Shown here piece after piece: positions 14,977 through 15,948 of a stretch of 15,948 nt of DNA; the stretch's first letter is position 1; each line of letters starts with the position of its first letter. A model generated the notes under the pieces. It was not told the origin of the DNA, made no database searches, and saw only the letters and a program-made list of their open reading frames with translations. Source of the stretch: Pelomonas sp036401055. Lineage in GTDB: Bacteria; Pseudomonadota; Gammaproteobacteria; Burkholderiales; Burkholderiaceae_C. Made by a program: the position numbers and the translations under genes. The DNA lies in assembly GCA_036401055.1 (NCBI GenBank), contig DASWWC010000103.1, positions 1 through 15,948 on the forward strand, in the 5' to 3' direction.

Positions 14977-15948
14977 TCGTCGGAACGGCCGGCCACATCG
15001 ACCACGGCAAGACCACGCTGGTGCGCGCGCTGACCGGCGTGGACACCGACCGGCTGCCCGAGGAGAAGGCGCGGGGCATCAGCATCGAACTGGGCTATGC
15101 CTACCTCGATGTGCCCGAACATGGCGAACGGATCGGCTTCATCGACGTGCCGGGCCACGAGAAGCTGGTCCACACCATGCTGGCCGGTGCCAGCGGCATC
15201 GCCTTCGCGCTGCTGCTCGTCGCGGCCGACGATGGCGTCATGCCGCAGACGCGCGAGCACCTGGCCGTGCTGAGCCTGCTGGGCCTGACGCGCGGTGCCG
15301 TCGCCATCACCAAGGCCGACCGTGCCGATCCGGCGCGCATCGACACCTTGCGCGGTGAGATCCGTGCGCTGCTCGCCGGTACCGGGCTGGATGCCGCGCC
15401 CATCCTCACAGTCTCGGCCCACACCGGCCAGGGCCTCGCCGAGCTGCGCGAGCTACTGTTCGATGCCGCCCGCCGCATGCCACCGCGTGCTACCCAGGGT
15501 TTGGCCGCGCGGCTCGCTGTGGACCGGGCCTTCAGCCTGGACGGCGTGGGCACCGTCGTCACCGGCACGCTGCATGCGGGCGAGATCGCCGTCGGCGACG
15601 AGCTGACGATCCAGGGCCACCGCGCGCGCGTGCGCAGCCTGCATGCCCAGAACCAGGCGGTCGAGCGCGCCCGCGCCGGCCAGCGCTGCGCCGTTGCGCT
15701 GGCGGGCCTGGCGCGCGAACAGGCGCCGCGCGGCGCATGGCTGACGGTGCCTCACGTGGCGTTAGCCACCGAGCGGCTGGATGCCCGCATCCACCTCTGG
15801 CCCGGCGAGACCCGGCCGCTGCGTTCGGGCACCCGCGTGCACCTGCACCTCGGTGCGCAGAGCGCCATGGCCAGCCTCGCCGTGCTGGACGGTGAGGCCC
15901 TCGAGCCCGGTGCGTCCGCCCGCGTGCAGCTCGTCTGCCACGCCCCGG
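14973..15948 (+). CDS. selB: Selenocysteine-specific elongation factor SelB (3' truncated by window)
   Basis: The first 325 residues of SelB, the GTPase that carries Sec-tRNA(Sec) and binds the SECIS hairpin to recode UGA. GTP-binding motifs are present: GHIDHGKT (7-14), DVPGHEK (58-64), TKAD (113-116) and SAHTGQG (148-154). The switch region has DRLPEEKARGISIELGYAY, the SelB hallmark. Domain II follows (RLAVDRAFSLDGVGTVVTGT, then RVRSLHAQNQAVERARAGQR) and much of domain III. The C-terminal winged-helix RNA-binding domains lie beyond the right edge. The start is GTG at 14973, overlapping the selA stop (GTGA), supported by AAGGAG at 14959-14964 eight bases upstream. No ATG is available that would keep the N-terminal strand before GHIDHGKT. 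Confidence 0.96.
   Translation, partial: MIVGTAGHIDHGKTTLVRALTGVDTDRLPEEKARGISIELGYAYLDVPEHGERIGFIDVPGHEKLVHTMLAGASGIAFALLLVAADDGVMPQTREHLAVLSLLGLTRGAVAITKADRADPARIDTLRGEIRALLAGTGLDAAPILTVSAHTGQGLAELRELLFDAARRMPPRATQGLAARLAVDRAFSLDGVGTVVTGTLHAGEIAVGDELTIQGHRARVRSLHAQNQAVERARAGQRCAVALAGLAREQAPRGAWLTVPHVALATERLDARIHLWPGETRPLRSGTRVHLHLGAQSAMASLAVLDGEALEPGASARVQLVCHAP

Noticed and set aside
1..15948. selC tRNA-Sec, fdhD, selD, CRISPR arrays, insertion sequences or phage genes
   Set aside because: Looked for in the gaps and at the gene junctions; no gap is long enough for a tRNA-Sec apart from the leader and promoter regions, where no cloverleaf was recognised, and no transposase, integrase or repeat-spacer pattern was seen.

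Overview
The window reads as a chromosomal segment of a high-GC betaproteobacterium, most likely Burkholderiales (Roseateles/Rubrivivax-like). This is inferred from the GC-rich third codon positions, the CysB-family regulator beside a sulfate-binding protein, an Mrp protein of typical architecture, and a cytochrome-b-anchored selenoprotein formate dehydrogenase next to selA and selB. No rRNA, tRNA, insertion sequence, phage gene or CRISPR array was seen. Gene density is very high and nearly every base belongs to a gene or a short regulatory gap.

Left part (1-4233). A non-coding leader (1-202) packed with small inverted repeats is followed by two minus-strand sulfur genes: cysB (start about 2226) and, downstream of it, a periplasmic sulfate-binding protein (sbp). 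Divergent from cysB is a YghX-type dienelactone hydrolase with a twin-arginine signal. It converges, with a 7-bp gap, on a minus-strand pair: a 72-residue molybdate-binding Mop/TOBE protein (molbindin) and an RBBP9/YdeN-like serine hydrolase.

Middle (4234-7713). A minus-strand TonB-dependent outer-membrane receptor of unknown ligand is divergent from mrp (apbC), a P-loop Fe-S cluster carrier.

Right part (7714-15948). This is the centre of interest: a plus-strand, tightly packed run fdnG-fdxH-fdnI-fdhE-selA-selB. It encodes a complete membrane-bound respiratory formate dehydrogenase-N (catalytic Mo/W-bisMGD alpha subunit, four-cluster ferredoxin beta subunit, diheme cytochrome b gamma subunit), its maturation protein FdhE, and the two dedicated enzymes for making and inserting selenocysteine. 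The alpha subunit is read through an in-frame TGA at 8433-8435. The TGA encodes Sec196, and a bSECIS-like hairpin follows it at once, so a naive ORF call splits the gene in two. selB starts with GTG and runs off the right edge. The island therefore carries the selenoprotein and most of the machinery needed to decode it; selC (tRNA-Sec), selD and fdhD are not in the window.

How the parts fit: formate would be oxidised in the periplasm and electrons passed through FdxH and FdnI to quinone. Mop (molybdate), Mrp (Fe-S clusters) and sulfate uptake plausibly support the cofactor demand, but that link is inference from proximity only. The chemistry is known; what is notable is the compact arrangement and several small sequence oddities listed in the findings.
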